Assembly: GCA_036139795.1 (NCBI GenBank)
Contig: JAYZYX010000305.1
Span: 1 to 13,624, forward strand
Direction of reading: 5' to 3'
Source: Donghicola sp036139795
GTDB lineage: Bacteria; Pseudomonadota; Alphaproteobacteria; Rhodobacterales; Rhodobacteraceae
Length of the DNA: 13,624 nt
Both the position numbers and the translations under genes were made by a program. The stretch's first letter is position 1; each line of letters begins with the position of its first letter. Positions 13,247 through 13,624 of the stretch are shown one piece after another. A model generated the notes under the pieces. That model did no database searches, was not told the origin of the DNA, and worked only from the letters and a program-made list of their open reading frames with translations.

Positions 13247-13624
13247 TCAATCAAACAGGGCGCGGTGGCCAAGATAGAAGACCGCCGCCGAGGTCCGGTT
13301 AGGCACCTCCAGTTTCGAGATCACCCGATGGATGTGAATCTTCACCGTATGCTCGGAAATCCCGAACTCCGTCGCGATCACCCTATTTGACATCCCTCCG
13401 CCAATTGCCGCCAGAATTTCCCTTTCACGAGGGGTCAGGCGCTGAATCCGCGCTAGTACGTCAGGATCACATGTGATTGGCGCGGCCCCACCCAGAGACA
13501 TCAAACGCAGCGCGATAGAAGCTGGCAAATACTGCGTGCCAGTATGGACCAAAGACAACAAACACAGCCAAGCATTGATGCCGCTGTTCATTGGCAGCAG
13601 GCTGATCCTTTTGGAAAAGATCAA
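13247..13624 (-). CDS. LuxR/NarL-type response regulator, C-terminal part (cut by window edge)
   Basis: Only the last ~125 residues are inside the window; the reading frame is open to the edge and the true start lies beyond it. The visible part begins with what looks like the final helix of a receiver domain and linker (SGINAWLCLLSLVHTGTQYL), then a complete GerE/LuxR helix-turn-helix: LTPREREILAAIGGGMSNRV, followed by IATEFGISEHTVKIHIHRVI and the terminal helix. Phosphorylation residues of the receiver cannot be seen. It is a DNA-binding transcription regulator. The 193-base gap to the peroxidase gene (13054-13246) holds no gene I can support, only the peroxidase RBS and a GGCCGGCC palindrome at 13222-13229. 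Confidence 0.88.
   Translation of the reverse strand: MIFSKRISLLPMNSGINAWLCLLSLVHTGTQYLPASIALRLMSLGGAAPITCDPDVLARIQRLTPREREILAAIGGGMSNRVIATEFGISEHTVKIHIHRVISKLEVPNRTSAAVFYLGHRALFD

Noticed and set aside
1..13624. CRISPR arrays, insertion sequences, tRNA/rRNA genes, prophage genes, attachment sites
   Set aside because: No regularly spaced repeats, transposase or integrase motifs, or structured RNA genes were seen on either strand.

Overview
The window looks like a piece of chromosome from a marine-type Rhodobacterales (Roseobacter-group) alphaproteobacterium. The coding DNA is GC-rich and the genes are short and tightly packed, with clear AAGGAG-type ribosome binding sites. Several families typical of that group occur: a methanogen-output-domain (MetOD1) protein, a phasin-like protein behind a PhaR-type operator, a LuxR-type response regulator and a di-heme peroxidase. 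No rRNA, tRNA, transposase, integrase or CRISPR array was seen. The organism assignment is inference from protein style and context only.

Layout. (1) 186-4051, plus strand: an AraC-type regulator, then a three-gene run (a 54-residue ORF, a four-helix membrane protein and an NAD(P)-binding oxidoreductase) joined by an ATGA overlap and a 11-base gap, then a MarR regulator and an orphan 214-residue protein. (2) 4123-5347: an aldo/keto reductase with an inverted repeat just before its RBS, ending almost tail-to-tail with a small membrane protein on the minus strand. (3) 5348-5820: an AT-rich gene-free stretch. (4) 5821-8717: a signalling locus. A stand-alone receiver domain (plus) faces a two-gene minus-strand operon of a MetOD1 protein and a hybrid histidine kinase whose reading frames overlap by 14 bases. 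(5) 8718-9224: a gene-free stretch with promoter-like boxes and a terminator. (6) 9225-10303: a phasin-like gene (minus) and a Gmad2-LysM gene (plus) transcribed divergently. (7) 10328-11913: a DUF6544-like anchored protein (minus) divergent from a TetR regulator, with two matching operator-like sites between them. (8) 11917-13624: a periplasmic di-heme peroxidase and the C-terminal end of a LuxR-type response regulator cut by the window edge, both minus strand.

How it may work together. Three small regulator-plus-target units are visible (AraC/MarR with the oxidoreductase run, TetR with the DUF6544-like protein, a PhaR-type site with the phasin-like gene). The most unusual part is the signalling locus: a cysteine-rich sensor-like protein translated together with a cytosolic hybrid kinase, facing a degenerate lone receiver that ends where a LuxR-type response regulator would continue into its linker and DNA-binding domain. 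No complete new system is proven; this locus is the best candidate for one.
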